Shown here piece after piece: positions 15,651-25,515 of a stretch of DNA of 64,000 nucleotides. Both the position numbers and the translations under genes were made by a program. Below the pieces are notes generated by a model. The model had not been told where the DNA came from. It was given only the letters and a program-made list of their open reading frames with translations, and did not search any database. The DNA is from an uncultured Anaerolineae bacterium (GTDB lineage Bacteria; Chloroflexota; Anaerolineae; Aggregatilineales; Phototrophicaceae), in NCBI GenBank assembly GCA_937995825.1, contig CALKJO010000002.1, positions 310,001 to 374,000 of the forward strand, read 5' to 3'. How positions within the stretch are numbered: position 1 is the stretch's first letter; each line of letters begins with the position of its first letter.

Positions 15651-18134
15651 ATGATGCGTTATGACCGTTTCACCGAGCGCGCTCAGGACGCCGCCATGCG
15701 CGCCTATGAGATTCTTCAGCGCTATGGTCACAACCAGGTGGACACTGAGCATTTGCTGCTCGCGCTGCTGGAACAAAAGGATGGCGTTGTCCCGCAGATT
15801 CTGGAAAAACTCAACGCCGACGCCGGCGCAATCCGCGCTCGCTTAGACGAAATCCTGCGCGCCAGCCCGAAAGCCGCCATCTACGGCGGCGGGACGGGGC
15901 AGGTGTTCATCACGCCGCGCGTCAAGCGGATTCTCGACATCGCCAACGAAGAAGCCAACCGGCTGCGCGATGAATACATCTCGACCGAGCATATCTTCAT
16001 CGCCATCCTGGCGGAGCGCAACACCGCTGTCGCCAAGATCATGGCGGACAATGGCATCACCCGCGACCGCGCCAACGACGCGGTCAAAGACATTCGCGGC
16101 GGTCAGCGCGTGACCGATCCGCAGGCGGAGTCGCGCTATCGCACGCTGGAAAAATACAGCCGCGATCTGACGCGCATGGCGCTGGAAGGCAAGCTCGATC
16201 CAGTGATCGGGCGCGAAAGCGAGATCATGCGCGTGATCCAGGTGCTTTGCCGCCGCACCAAGAACAACCCCGTCCTGATCGGCGAAGCGGGCGTCGGCAA
16301 GACCGCCATCGTCGAGGGCTTGGCGCAGAAGATCGTCAGCGGCGATGTGCCAGAGATTTTGCAGGGCAAGAAAGTGATCGCGCTGGACTTGAGCGCGATG
16401 CTGGCGGGCAGCCGCTTTCGCGGCGAATTCGAGGAGCGCCTCAAGGCGGCGATAGAGGATGTCCAGCGCGCCGAGGGCGAGATCATCCTCTTCATCGACG
16501 AGCTGCATCAGGTGGTCGGCGCGGGCGCGGCGCAGGGCGCGCTGGACGCCGGCAACATGATGAAGCCGGCGCTGGCGCGCGGCGAGCTTCAGTGCGTCGG
16601 CGCGACGACTCTGGACGAATACCGCCAGTATATCGAGAAGGACTCGGCGCTGGATCGCCGCTTTGCGCCGGTCTATGTCGAGGAGCCGAGCGTCGAAGAC
16701 ACTATCGACATGCTGTTCGGCTTGCGCGACCGCTATGAAGCACACCACAAGGTCACCATTAGTGACGACGCCGTGATCGCAGCGGCGCGCATGGCAGATC
16801 GCTATGTCTCGGAGCGCAAACTGCCGGACAAAGCCATCGACCTGCTCGACGAAGCGGCGTCGCGCCTGCGCGTTGCGCTCTATTCGCTGCCGCCGCGCCT
16901 GAAGGAGATGAAGGACGTGCTGGGGCGGCTGTTAGCGGATGAGGAAGCGGCGGGTCAGGCGCGCGATTACGAGCGCGCCGCCGAATACAAGATGCGCCGG
17001 ATTCAGCTTGAGGAGGAATTCGAGCGCGAGCGTGACGCCTGGCAGCGCGAAAATACGCTCGATGAGGTCGTCAGCGCCGAGGACATCGCCGCCGTTGTCA
17101 CGCAGTGGACAGGCATTCCGGTCACCCAGATCATGGAGACCGAGAGCGAGAAGCTGCTGCGCATGGAGGAAGCGCTGCACCAGCGGATCATCGGGCAGGA
17201 GGGCGCGGTCAGCGCGATTGCCAACGCGATCCGGCGCGCGCGCAGCGGCTTGAAAGACCCACGCCGCCCGATTGGGTCGTTTGTGTTTCTGGGCAGCAGC
17301 GGCGTCGGCAAAACAGAGCTGGCGAAGGCGCTGGCGGAAATCCTGTTCGACGATGAAGAGGCGCTGGTGCGCATCGACATGAGCGAATACCGCGAACAGC
17401 ACACCGTCAGCCGGCTGTTCGGCGCGCCGCCTGGCTATGTCGGCTATGAGGAAGGCGGTCAGCTCACCGAAGCCGTCCGTCGCCGCCCGTATCGGGTGAT
17501 CCTGTTCGATGAGATCGAGAAGGCGCATCCTGACGTGTGGAACGCGCTGCTGCAAATCCTGGAGGATGGACGCCTGACCGATGGGCAGGGGCGCACGGTC
17601 GATTTCAGCAACACCGTCGTGATCATGACCAGCAACCTCGGCACGGAGTTTGCCCGTAAAGGCGGGGCGCTCGGCTTCGTCCAGCCCAACGATGAGCAGG
17701 CGATTGCCGATCATCAGAAGATCGAGCGCGCTATGCGCGAGACCTTCCGACCGGAATTCCTCAACCGAATCGACGAGATCATCATCTTCGAGCCGCTGAC
17801 GCTGCCGCAGGTCGAGCAGATCGTGGACTTGCAGTTGAACGAAGTCGCAGCGCGGATCGCGGAAAGCACCGGCATCAGCCTGCAGTTGAGCGCCAATGCC
17901 CGCCGCTGGCTGGCGGCGCGCGGCTATGATCCGCAGTTCGGAGCGCGCCCGCTGCGCCGCGCCATTCAGCGCTACGTCGAGAACGAGCTGAGCGCGCTGC
18001 TGCTGCGCGGCGGCATCCACAGCGGCGATCTGATCATGATCGACGAGGTCGATGGCAAACTGACCTTTGAACGGCAGGAGCAGGCTCCCGGCTTCATGCC
18101 GATCCAGCAGGAAAACAACACCCTGGTCGAATGA
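15651..18134 (+). CDS. clpC: ATP-dependent Clp protease ATP-binding subunit ClpC
   Basis: 827 aa from ATG 15651 ([20 protein letters not shown], the usual ClpC start), with gagga about 12 nt upstream; the track start at 15543 adds 36 atypical residues. Order of domains: double Clp N repeat (1-150), AAA+ module 1 with Walker [11 protein letters not shown] and Walker [10 protein letters not shown], a UVR/M-domain ([27 protein letters not shown]), AAA+ module 2 with [10 protein letters not shown] and [11 protein letters not shown], then the C-terminal D2-small domain ([21 protein letters not shown]). It unfolds proteins for ClpP. No ctsR or mcsAB neighbours are seen. Confidence 0.97.
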   Translation: MMRYDRFTERAQDAAMRAYEILQRYGHNQVDTEHLLLALLEQKDGVVPQILEKLNADAGAIRARLDEILRASPKAAIYGGGTGQVFITPRVKRILDIANEEANRLRDEYISTEHIFIAILAERNTAVAKIMADNGITRDRANDAVKDIRGGQRVTDPQAESRYRTLEKYSRDLTRMALEGKLDPVIGRESEIMRVIQVLCRRTKNNPVLIGEAGVGKTAIVEGLAQKIVSGDVPEILQGKKVIALDLSAMLAGSRFRGEFEERLKAAIEDVQRAEGEIILFIDELHQVVGAGAAQGALDAGNMMKPALARGELQCVGATTLDEYRQYIEKDSALDRRFAPVYVEEPSVEDTIDMLFGLRDRYEAHHKVTISDDAVIAAARMADRYVSERKLPDKAIDLLDEAASRLRVALYSLPPRLKEMKDVLGRLLADEEAAGQARDYERAAEYKMRRIQLEEEFERERDAWQRENTLDEVVSAEDIAAVVTQWTGIPVTQIMETESEKLLRMEEALHQRIIGQEGAVSAIANAIRRARSGLKDPRRPIGSFVFLGSSGVGKTELAKALAEILFDDEEALVRIDMSEYREQHTVSRLFGAPPGYVGYEEGGQLTEAVRRRPYRVILFDEIEKAHPDVWNALLQILEDGRLTDGQGRTVDFSNTVVIMTSNLGTEFARKGGALGFVQPNDEQAIADHQKIERAMRETFRPEFLNRIDEIIIFEPLTLPQVEQIVDLQLNEVAARIAESTGISLQLSANARRWLAARGYDPQFGARPLRRAIQRYVENELSALLLRGGIHSGDLIMIDEVDGKLTFERQEQAPGFMPIQQENNTLVE

Positions 18135-18143
18135 TCAGGCGCG

Positions 18144-18173
18144 CAAGCCCCCGCTCGACGAGGGCTTGTTTTT
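18144..18173 (+). terminator. Intrinsic terminator of clpC
   Basis: CAAGCCC (18144-18150) pairs with GGGCTTG (18162-18168), followed by T5. It starts 10 nt after the clpC stop and overlaps the end of the convergent membrane-protein gene. Confidence 0.9.
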
Positions 18174-20199
18174 ATTCCCGCCAGCCGTAGAGTGTATAGC
18201 GCAGTCCGTCCGTCCAGACTTCGACCATGTGCCGTTCCAGCGCGGGGTAAAAACCGTCGATCTGATCGCTGTAGCGGTCGAACAGGTCACGATAATGATC
18301 GTAGCCAGCGCGCCAGACCAGTAGATAATCATCGCCTGCCGCGCGGTAAGACGCGAAAATGGCATCCGGATCGCTGCCATTGACCGCCGGATGCAGCCAG
18401 TGATCGAGCAGCACGTCGGCGGTGCAGGTCAGATGCGCCGGACAGTAAAAGCCGCGCGGCTCCCACATGAAGCGCACCTGCGCGCCTTCGGGCAGCGCTT
18501 CCAGGCTGCGCATGGCGGGAGAATACGCGAGGGTATTGATATAGCTGTAATTGTCCTGCGAGATTAAGCCAAAGAGGTATTGCGGCGCGCTCTCGCGCAG
18601 CCAGATATGCACCGTGTCTAGGGTGTTGAAAACAACGCTGCTGATCATCAGCGCGCGAATGATGAATCCCACGTCCAGCGGCTTTTTCGGCATCGCCATC
18701 AGCCCGGTCAGCCCGACCGCGCCCGCCACTGCAAACAGCGGCAGCGCCATCGCCATCAGGCGCGTCTGCATCCCGACCGATGAGCTGAGCGCGGTCACCG
18801 TCCAGACGCCGATCAGCGGGACGAGCGCGATCATCGTCAGCGCCGCCAGCCGGCGCGCCCGCGCATCCAGCCAGCGCCAGACCAGCGGCAGCAGCAGCCA
18901 GATTGTCAGCAGCCAGGGTCCCGCCGTGAAACCGAATCCGTCGGTGCGATCTACGCCAAAGACGGTCGCGCTGACCGGGACAAACAGCGCCTGCCACGCA
19001 TTTCCGGTCGCCAGCAAGCCGCGATCGGTGAAATTGAACAGCGCGGCGCGCAGCGCGTCCCAGTTCAGCCCGCCAAAGACGAACGGATAGATCGGGTTGC
19101 CATAATGCAGCCAGCCGCGCACCGCCCAGGGTGCGAACGCCAGCGCGGCGGCAGACGCCGTGATCAGCCCGTTGACGATCACGCGGCGCGGCTGGTAAAC
19201 CAGGATGACCAAGCCCGCCGCCAGCGCCAGCGCGCCCGCCGTGTATTTGACGCCGACAGCAAAGCCCACCAGCGCGCCGATCAGCATCAGCCCGCCGCGC
19301 CCGCCCGTCTCGCGCCATGCCAGCAGCGCCGAGAGCGTCCCCGCGCCATATGCCAGCGCCGCCAAGTCGGTGTATGCCCACCCGAACAGCGCCGCCAGGT
19401 TATACGCGCTCATCATCAGCAGCAGCGCCGTCCAGCCCGCCGTTTTGCCTGCATACCGGCGCGCCGCGCCCATCGCTGCCAGCACGCCGCACAAACCGAA
19501 CATAAAATGCACGGGTGCGGCGGCGGTCGCGCGCCCGAAGGCGCTCATGGCGATCCCGAACAGCAGGTTGACGCCCTGCGGAAAGCCGAGATAGAAATTG
19601 TCGTGATAGGGTTCGACTCGCCCCGATTCGAGATAGCGCGCTGGAGCGACGAGCTGATAAGTCAGGCTGTCCCAGTGGATCGGCGGGCTGAGCGCCTCCG
19701 TCAGCGCCATCAGCAGCATGGCGGCGGCGATCACGGCGCTGAAAGCGCTCCACGCCGAGTCCAGGCGCAGATCGCCGACGACTCCGCCCAGATCGCTTAT
19801 CCAGGCGCGGACACCGCGCCGAAACACCACCGCCCCCAGCGCGATCAGCCCCCACAGCGCAGCGCGATTGAACAAGCCGATCATGCCCAGCGCTAGCGCG
19901 CCCAGCCCGACAACTCCGAACCCGATCAGCCCCGCCAGCGCGAGTCGTTCCAGGCGCGAGAGCTGGCGCATGGGCAGCCGCGCCAGCAGTCCGCGCCCGA
20001 TCCCCGCGCTCAGGACGGTCAGCGCCGCCGCTGTCGCCAGATCGAGCATTGCGCCGAGGATGCGCAGCGCCGCCGTCAGGCCGTAATCGATGGAGAGCGG
20101 CTTGTGTAACCAGTAATACGCGCCGAGCAGCGCCAGCGCCCCCAGCAGAATCGCGATCCCGCGCATCAGCACGCCGAGCGCGCCCATCTTTTCTGACAT
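18172..20199 (-). CDS. Large polytopic membrane protein, GT-C glycosyltransferase-like
   Basis: 675 aa from ATG 20199 (MSEKMGALGVLMRG); the track start at 20682 runs antisense through the NYN gene and is rejected. About 12 or more hydrophobic helices. After an early hydrophobic block, PPIHWDSLTYQLVAPARYLESGRVEPYHDNFY looks like the first extracellular loop of GT-C enzymes (PMT/ArnT/STT3 type), where an Asp acts in catalysis. The C-terminal 150 residues (LRESAPQYLFGLISQDNYSYINTLAY onward) form an outside soluble domain. Likely role: moving a sugar from a polyprenyl carrier outside the membrane. Family assignment is by pattern only. Confidence 0.7.
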   Translation of the reverse strand: MSEKMGALGVLMRGIAILLGALALLGAYYWLHKPLSIDYGLTAALRILGAMLDLATAAALTVLSAGIGRGLLARLPMRQLSRLERLALAGLIGFGVVGLGALALGMIGLFNRAALWGLIALGAVVFRRGVRAWISDLGGVVGDLRLDSAWSAFSAVIAAAMLLMALTEALSPPIHWDSLTYQLVAPARYLESGRVEPYHDNFYLGFPQGVNLLFGIAMSAFGRATAAAPVHFMFGLCGVLAAMGAARRYAGKTAGWTALLLMMSAYNLAALFGWAYTDLAALAYGAGTLSALLAWRETGGRGGLMLIGALVGFAVGVKYTAGALALAAGLVILVYQPRRVIVNGLITASAAALAFAPWAVRGWLHYGNPIYPFVFGGLNWDALRAALFNFTDRGLLATGNAWQALFVPVSATVFGVDRTDGFGFTAGPWLLTIWLLLPLVWRWLDARARRLAALTMIALVPLIGVWTVTALSSSVGMQTRLMAMALPLFAVAGAVGLTGLMAMPKKPLDVGFIIRALMISSVVFNTLDTVHIWLRESAPQYLFGLISQDNYSYINTLAYSPAMRSLEALPEGAQVRFMWEPRGFYCPAHLTCTADVLLDHWLHPAVNGSDPDAIFASYRAAGDDYLLVWRAGYDHYRDLFDRYSDQIDGFYPALERHMVEVWTDGLRYTLYGWRE

Positions 20200-20268
20200 C
20201 TTCACCCTATTCCTATTCGACTCTGCTAAGATTATGACATAAGTTTTCGCGCCGCAGGATGGACGAAC

Positions 20269-20748
20269 ATGCCGTATCTGATTGATGGACACAACTTGAT
20301 CGGGCAGCTTCCCGACATTTCGCTCTCCGACCCGAATGATGAAGCCAAGCTGGTGATCAAGCTGGTCGGGTTTGCGGCGCGCAAGCAGGTGAAGTGCGTG
20401 GTGGTGTTTGACAGGGGGATCACGGCGGGCAGATCGCGCATGTCGAATTCGGCGGTCGAGGTGGTGTTTGCGCCGAGGAGCAGCAGCGCCGACGCGATCA
20501 TGATCGCCCGCATTGAGGCGACGACCGATCCGAGCTATTGGATCGTCGTCTCCAATGACCATGCCGTCCTGAAACGCGCGCATCAGCGGCAGATGAAAGC
20601 GATCAAGAGCAGCGTCTTTGCCCGCGAGCTGCGCCCAGTACAGGTGATCGACAAGGACGCCGATCCAGGCGCGGCGGAGCATGTCCGTGTTTCACCGGCG
20701 GAAGTCGAGATGTGGATTCAGATTTTCAAGGAGCGCCGCAGCGGTTGA
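20269..20748 (+). CDS. NYN-domain (YacP-like) RNA-binding/nuclease protein
   Basis: 159 aa. It starts MPYLIDGHNLIGQLPD, the hallmark of YacP-like NYN domains, with the first acidic residue in DGHN. It continues through VVVFDRG and SSSADAIMIARIE to IVVSNDHAV, giving the PIN-like set of acidic residues. YacP (Rae1) in Firmicutes is a ribosome-associated endoribonuclease, and a similar role is possible. Divergent from the GT-C gene, with 69 bp between the starts. Confidence 0.82.
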   Translation: MPYLIDGHNLIGQLPDISLSDPNDEAKLVIKLVGFAARKQVKCVVVFDRGITAGRSRMSNSAVEVVFAPRSSSADAIMIARIEATTDPSYWIVVSNDHAVLKRAHQRQMKAIKSSVFARELRPVQVIDKDADPGAAEHVRVSPAEVEMWIQIFKERRSG

Positions 20749-20754
20749 AGCGGC

Positions 20755-21522
<768 letters not shown>

Positions 21523-21609
21523 AAGCCTTTCATCCTTTTCCCATTCGACCTTCAGCACAGCGCGCTATTCGTTATAATGGTAACCGATTGATCCATTTAG
21601 GGAAACACG

Positions 21610-21978
21610 ATGGCGCAAACGCACGAACTCCGAGTCAAAGTCCATGGCGAAGAACATGTGATCCAGGCTGCAGACGGCGCGAATCTGCGAAAAACGCTGC
21701 TGAGCGCCGGCTTGACCCCCTACACGGCGATCACGCGGGGCGTCAACTGCGGCGGGCGCGGCATCTGCGCCACCTGCGGCGTGCATTTTGAGGCGGGCGA
21801 ACCCGCGCCCGTCCACTGGCATGATAAGCTGGCGGCGCGCTTCGGCTATCCGCGCCTGTCCTGCCAGATCGCCATCCACAATGCCATGACGATTGCGATC
21901 ATTGCGGATAAAGTCATCTGGGGAGCGCGCGATCCCGCCCGCCGCTTTGGAATATCCCCCCGCTGCCAGATCGACTGA
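21610..21978 (+). CDS. [2Fe-2S] ferredoxin, adrenodoxin-like cysteine spacing
   Basis: 122 aa. Cysteines lie in VNCGGRGICATCGVHF (C-x5-C-x2-C) and a fourth in LSCQIAIH about 38 residues later. This is the beta-grasp ferredoxin arrangement with adrenodoxin-type spacing. The start MAQTHELRVKVHGEEHVIQAADGANL is the usual first hairpin. It is a soluble electron carrier; the partner is not evident. It ends 3 nt before rsmG, so the two share an mRNA. Confidence 0.88.
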   Translation: MAQTHELRVKVHGEEHVIQAADGANLRKTLLSAGLTPYTAITRGVNCGGRGICATCGVHFEAGEPAPVHWHDKLAARFGYPRLSCQIAIHNAMTIAIIADKVIWGARDPARRFGISPRCQID

Positions 21979-21981
21979 CCG

Positions 21982-22677
21982 ATGGGACGGCTCGCGGACG
22001 ATGCAGCGCGCTTAGGCGTGACCCTGAACGCCGATCAGGAGGCGCAGTTTGAACAGCTGGCGGCGGAGCTGGTGTGCTGGAATGCTCACACCAACCTGAC
22101 CGCCATCACCGACCCCGAAGGCGTGCGTGTCCGCCATTTTCTCGACTCGCTGACCGTGCCGGTGCGCCCCGATGATCGGGTGATCGATGTCGGGACGGGC
22201 GCGGGCTTTCCGGGGCTGCCGCTGGCGCTGGCGCATCCGTCACTGCGCGTGACGCTGCTGGAGGCGACCGGCAAGAAGATCGCCTTTCTGGAGCATATGA
22301 TCGAGCTGTTGGGACTGACCAATGCGGTGACGCTGCACGCGCGCGCTGAGGACGCCGGTCAGCACCCCGCCCATCGCGCCGCTTACGATCTGGCGGTGGC
22401 GCGGGCGGTGGCGCGGCTGCCGGTGCTGCTGGAATACCTGCTGCCGCTGGTGCGAGTCGGCGGGCGCTGCATCGCCATGAAGGGCATCACCGCCCATGAG
22501 GAAGCCGAGTCCGCCAGGCGCGCGCTGCGGACGCTCGGCGGGAGGCTGATCGGGATTGAGACGGTCATGCTGCCGGGAGTTGCGGAGCCGCATCATCTGG
22601 TGATGGTTGAGAAAACCGCCTCGACTCCGCCGCTCTATCCGCGCAAACCCGGCACGCCGAGCAAAAAGCCGCTTTGA
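21982..22677 (+). CDS. rsmG: 16S rRNA (guanine527-N7)-methyltransferase RsmG
   Basis: 231 aa. Recognised by NLTAITDPEGVRVRHFLDSL, the SAM motif RVIDVGTGAGFPGLPLALAHP, LLEATGKKIAFLEHM, DLAVARAVARLPVLLEYLLPLV and GRCIAMKG. All are conserved in RsmG/GidB. It methylates G527 of 16S rRNA in the streptomycin-site loop. It does not sit in the usual gidA-parA-parB setting but follows a ferredoxin gene. Its stop lies 1 bp from the stop of the convergent permease gene. Confidence 0.95.
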   Translation: MGRLADDAARLGVTLNADQEAQFEQLAAELVCWNAHTNLTAITDPEGVRVRHFLDSLTVPVRPDDRVIDVGTGAGFPGLPLALAHPSLRVTLLEATGKKIAFLEHMIELLGLTNAVTLHARAEDAGQHPAHRAAYDLAVARAVARLPVLLEYLLPLVRVGGRCIAMKGITAHEEAESARRALRTLGGRLIGIETVMLPGVAEPHHLVMVEKTASTPPLYPRKPGTPSKKPL

Positions 22678-22678
22678 C

Positions 22679-23653
22679 TTACAGCTCGCGCCCGCCCATC
22701 AGCCCGCCAGGACGGACGATCAGCGCGATCAGCATCAGCAGGCTGATCAGCAGCGAAGTCGCCCCGGAGACCGAGATCGCCCCGCCCACATTGATCGCGG
22801 CTTCCGCCGCGCGCAGCAGCTCCGACAGGAGCGTGATCGTGAACACGCCGATCACCGCGCCGCTGACGCTGCGCGCGCCGCCGATCACCAGCATCGCCAG
22901 GATCAGAAAGGTCGTACTCAGGTAGAAGGCGCTCGCGCCGAAGCTGCCGATGAAATGCGCATACAGACCGCCCGCCGCGCCGGTGAAGAATGCGCTGATC
23001 ACCCAGGCGATCCAGCGCATCCGCACGATGTCCACGCCGATGCTCTCCGCCGCCCGCGCATCCTCGCGGCTGGCGCGCAGCATCAGCCCCCAGCGCGACT
23101 CCTTGAACGCCAGCGCCGCGATCACCGCCGCCGCCGCCCATCCCAACGCCGCCCATGAATTCGTCAGCCGTTCGATGCCAAAGACTGTGCGCGGCCCGTT
23201 GGTGACCTGATTCCAGTTGAGCAGCACGACATTGACGATCACCAGCAGCGCAAACGTCGCGATCACCGCCGCGCCGCCCGACAGCCGCATCAGCGGCAGC
23301 CCGACCATTGCAGCGCACAGCGCCGCGATCAGCCCCGCCGCGATCAGCGCCGGCAAATAGGGCAGCGCCAGATCGATCAGCGGCGCGTATAAATTCGGCA
23401 GCGCAACCCGCTTGCCGCGCTCGGTCAGGGTGAACAGGATCGACGCATACGCGCCGATGCCCATGAAGGCGATCTGCCCGAAGGACACCACGCCGCTGCC
23501 GCCCATGAAAATATGCAGCGCGACGGCTAAGACGACGTGGATCAACATCAGCGTGATGACGCGCTCGACAATCGCACCGCCGCCGAGCAGAGTCACGCCC
23601 TGCGCGGCGATCAGCAGCCCGATCAGGATCGCCCCAGTGCGCCAGCGCCGCAT
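22679..23653 (-). CDS. LivM-like ABC permease
   Basis: 324 aa, about nine membrane segments. LivM-type features are GGSGVVSFGQIAFMGIGAYASILF, the long periplasmic segment, ASREDARAAESIGVDIVRMRWIAWVISAFFTGAAGGLYAHF and the end LIALIVRPGGLMGGREL. It starts 1 nt after the RbsC-type permease stop, so it belongs to the same operon even though that operon has an RbsB-type receptor. It may be a second translocation subunit or serve another receptor. Confidence 0.88.
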   Translation of the reverse strand: MRRWRTGAILIGLLIAAQGVTLLGGGAIVERVITLMLIHVVLAVALHIFMGGSGVVSFGQIAFMGIGAYASILFTLTERGKRVALPNLYAPLIDLALPYLPALIAAGLIAALCAAMVGLPLMRLSGGAAVIATFALLVIVNVVLLNWNQVTNGPRTVFGIERLTNSWAALGWAAAAVIAALAFKESRWGLMLRASREDARAAESIGVDIVRMRWIAWVISAFFTGAAGGLYAHFIGSFGASAFYLSTTFLILAMLVIGGARSVSGAVIGVFTITLLSELLRAAEAAINVGGAISVSGATSLLISLLMLIALIVRPGGLMGGREL

Positions 23654-23654
23654 G

Positions 23655-24680
23655 TCAGCTCAGCCTGAGCCGCGATCTGAGGAAGGTGTGCATCGCCACC
23701 GACAGCACGATCACGAAGCCGTAGATGACTTGAGTCGTGAAGCCGCTCCAGCCAATCGCCACGACCGCCGGCTGAATGGAGGCGATGATGAAGCAGCCGA
23801 TGAACGTCCCGAAGACCGTCCCCGTGCCGCCGAAAACCGATGTCCCGCCGAGAAAGACCGCCGCCAGCCCGATCAGCAGGTAGCCTTCCCCGAGATTGGT
23901 GAAGAAATTGGAGATGTCGAGCGCGGTCAGCAGTCCGGCAAACCCCGCCGCCAGCCCCACCAGCCCGAACAGCAGCACGCGCGTCCTGCCGACGTTGATG
24001 CCCATCAGCCGGGCGCTGTTTTCGTTATCGCCGATCAGGTAGACGTGCGCGCCGAAGCGGTGGCGGTTGAGCAGCAGCCAGACCAGCACCGCAGCCGCGA
24101 TCATCCAGATCATCTGCATCGGCACAAAGCCGAACAGCCGCCCGACCAGCAGCTCACGCAGCGGATCGCCGCGCAGATCATTCAGGGCGAAGCTGCGCCC
24201 GTTGGTGATGACCTGCACCATGCCGCGCCAGAAAAACTGCGTCCCGATGGTGGCGATCAGCGCGGGCAGCCCGATCCCGACGACGATCACGCCGTTGAGC
24301 AGCCCAACCAGAAACCCGACCAGCAGACACGCCGCAAATGCGATGATGATGCTGCCCGTCGCCTGATTGATCAGCACGAACGCGGTCACGCTGATCGCCA
24401 TGATCGACGGAAACGACAGATCGATGTCGCGCGCAATCACCAGCATCGTCAGCGGCAGGGCGACGATCCCGAAAAATGGGACGCTCTGCATGAAAGCGCG
24501 GTAGATATTTTCGCTGGCAAAGACCGTCGGCGCGAAGCTTAGGTAAAACAGCCAGAGCAGCACCATCACGCCGACGATCCCAAGCTGCAAGCCGTTGCGC
24601 CGGATGAAGCGGCGCGCCGCGCTCGTCGGACGGGACGCGCTCGGTGGGGGTGGGGTGGAGATGCGGGGTGTATCGACCAT
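23655..24680 (-). CDS. RbsC-type ABC permease
   Basis: 341 aa with a Ser/Pro-rich cytoplasmic N-terminus (RISTPPPPSASRPT). Family marks are MLVIARDIDLSFPSIMAISVTAF, NGVIVVGIGLPALIATIGTQFFWRGMVQVITNG, YLIGDNENSARLMGINVGRTRV and LAAVFLGGTSVFGGTGTVFGTFIG. These place it with ribose/xylose/autoinducer-2 type permeases (RbsC/XylH). It lies 13 nt after the ATPase gene. Confidence 0.9.
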   Translation of the reverse strand: MVDTPRISTPPPPSASRPTSAARRFIRRNGLQLGIVGVMVLLWLFYLSFAPTVFASENIYRAFMQSVPFFGIVALPLTMLVIARDIDLSFPSIMAISVTAFVLINQATGSIIIAFAACLLVGFLVGLLNGVIVVGIGLPALIATIGTQFFWRGMVQVITNGRSFALNDLRGDPLRELLVGRLFGFVPMQMIWMIAAAVLVWLLLNRHRFGAHVYLIGDNENSARLMGINVGRTRVLLFGLVGLAAGFAGLLTALDISNFFTNLGEGYLLIGLAAVFLGGTSVFGGTGTVFGTFIGCFIIASIQPAVVAIGWSGFTTQVIYGFVIVLSVAMHTFLRSRLRLS

Positions 24681-24693
24681 CGCGCTCGCCCTC

Positions 24694-25452
24694 TTAATCC
24701 AGTGTGCCGGTCTCAGCGACGTGCTGCATCTTCTCCAGCAGTTCGTTGAGGCTCAGCGAATCTTTGCGAAATTCGCCGGCGACCGTCCCGCGATCCAGCA
24801 GCACGATCCGATCCGCCACGTCGTAGACATGAAAGACATTGTGATCGATGAAAATCGCCGACTTACCCGCCCGCTTGATGTCGCGGACGAAATGGAGCAG
24901 TTTGCGCGTCTCGCTGAGCGCCAAGCCCATCGTCGGCTCGTCGAGGATGATCACCTCGGCGTCGAAATACAGCGCGCGGACAATCGCGACGCCCTGCTTT
25001 TCCCCGCCGGAAAACCCTTTGATGATCGAGTCCGGCGTGACCGCCGCTGACGTGAAGCCGAGTTCGCTGCGCATCAGCCGGTCGGTCTCGGCGCGCATCT
25101 TCTTGATGTCCAGAAAGCCGAGGCGCGTGGTCAGTTCGCGCCCCATGAAGATATTGCGCCACAAATTCTGCTGATCCGCCAGCGCCCGCTCCTGATAAAC
25201 CGTCTCAACGCCAAGCTGGCGCGCCTTCGGCACGGTCAGATGATCGACCGGCTGCCCGTTGAACAGGATCGTCCCGCTGTCCGGCTGATGATAACCAGTG
25301 ATGATCTTGATCAGCGTCGATTTACCCGCGCCGTTGTCGCCCAGCAAGCCGACGACCTCATTCATGCCAACCTTGAAGTTGACATCGCGCAGCGACTGCA
25401 CTTCGCTGAACGACTTGCTCACGTTCCGCAGTTCTAAGCGGTACGACTCCAT
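24694..25452 (-). CDS. ABC ATPase, single-domain RbsA-like
   Basis: 252 aa with one nucleotide-binding domain; most RbsA proteins are fused doubles of about 500 aa. Walker A is GDNGAGKSTL, signature FSGGEKQG (a variant of LSGGQ), Walker B VIILDEPTMGL, and the switch His follows in FIDHNV. It energises the RbsC-type permease that follows. A half-size ATPase implies a homodimer, as in the FrcA/XylG-single type. It is separated from the receptor gene by a stem-loop. Confidence 0.92.
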   Translation of the reverse strand: MESYRLELRNVSKSFSEVQSLRDVNFKVGMNEVVGLLGDNGAGKSTLIKIITGYHQPDSGTILFNGQPVDHLTVPKARQLGVETVYQERALADQQNLWRNIFMGRELTTRLGFLDIKKMRAETDRLMRSELGFTSAAVTPDSIIKGFSGGEKQGVAIVRALYFDAEVIILDEPTMGLALSETRKLLHFVRDIKRAGKSAIFIDHNVFHVYDVADRIVLLDRGTVAGEFRKDSLSLNELLEKMQHVAETGTLD

Positions 25453-25469
25453 GCGGTCTCATCCTGTCA

Positions 25470-25502
25470 GAGGCGGCGCGGACAAGCTGGCTGCGCCGCC
25501 TC
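25470..25502 (-). repeat. Perfect 10-bp stem-loop between receptor and ATPase genes
   Basis: GAGGCGGCGC (25470-25479) and GCGCCGCCTC (25493-25502) are exact complements with a 13-nt loop. No T-run follows. It lies 13 nt after the receptor stop, where such structures protect receptor mRNA or reduce downstream expression. Confidence 0.75.
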
Positions 25503-25515
25503 ACTGCACCGTAAT

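Noticed and set aside
20200-20682. N-terminal extension of the GT-C-like ORF
   Set aside because: It is antisense to the YacP-like NYN gene, which has clear motifs; the membrane protein starts well at 20199.
23412-24542. 376-aa plus-strand ORF
   Set aside because: Antisense of the two permease genes; the His/Gln/Asp-rich text has no domain.
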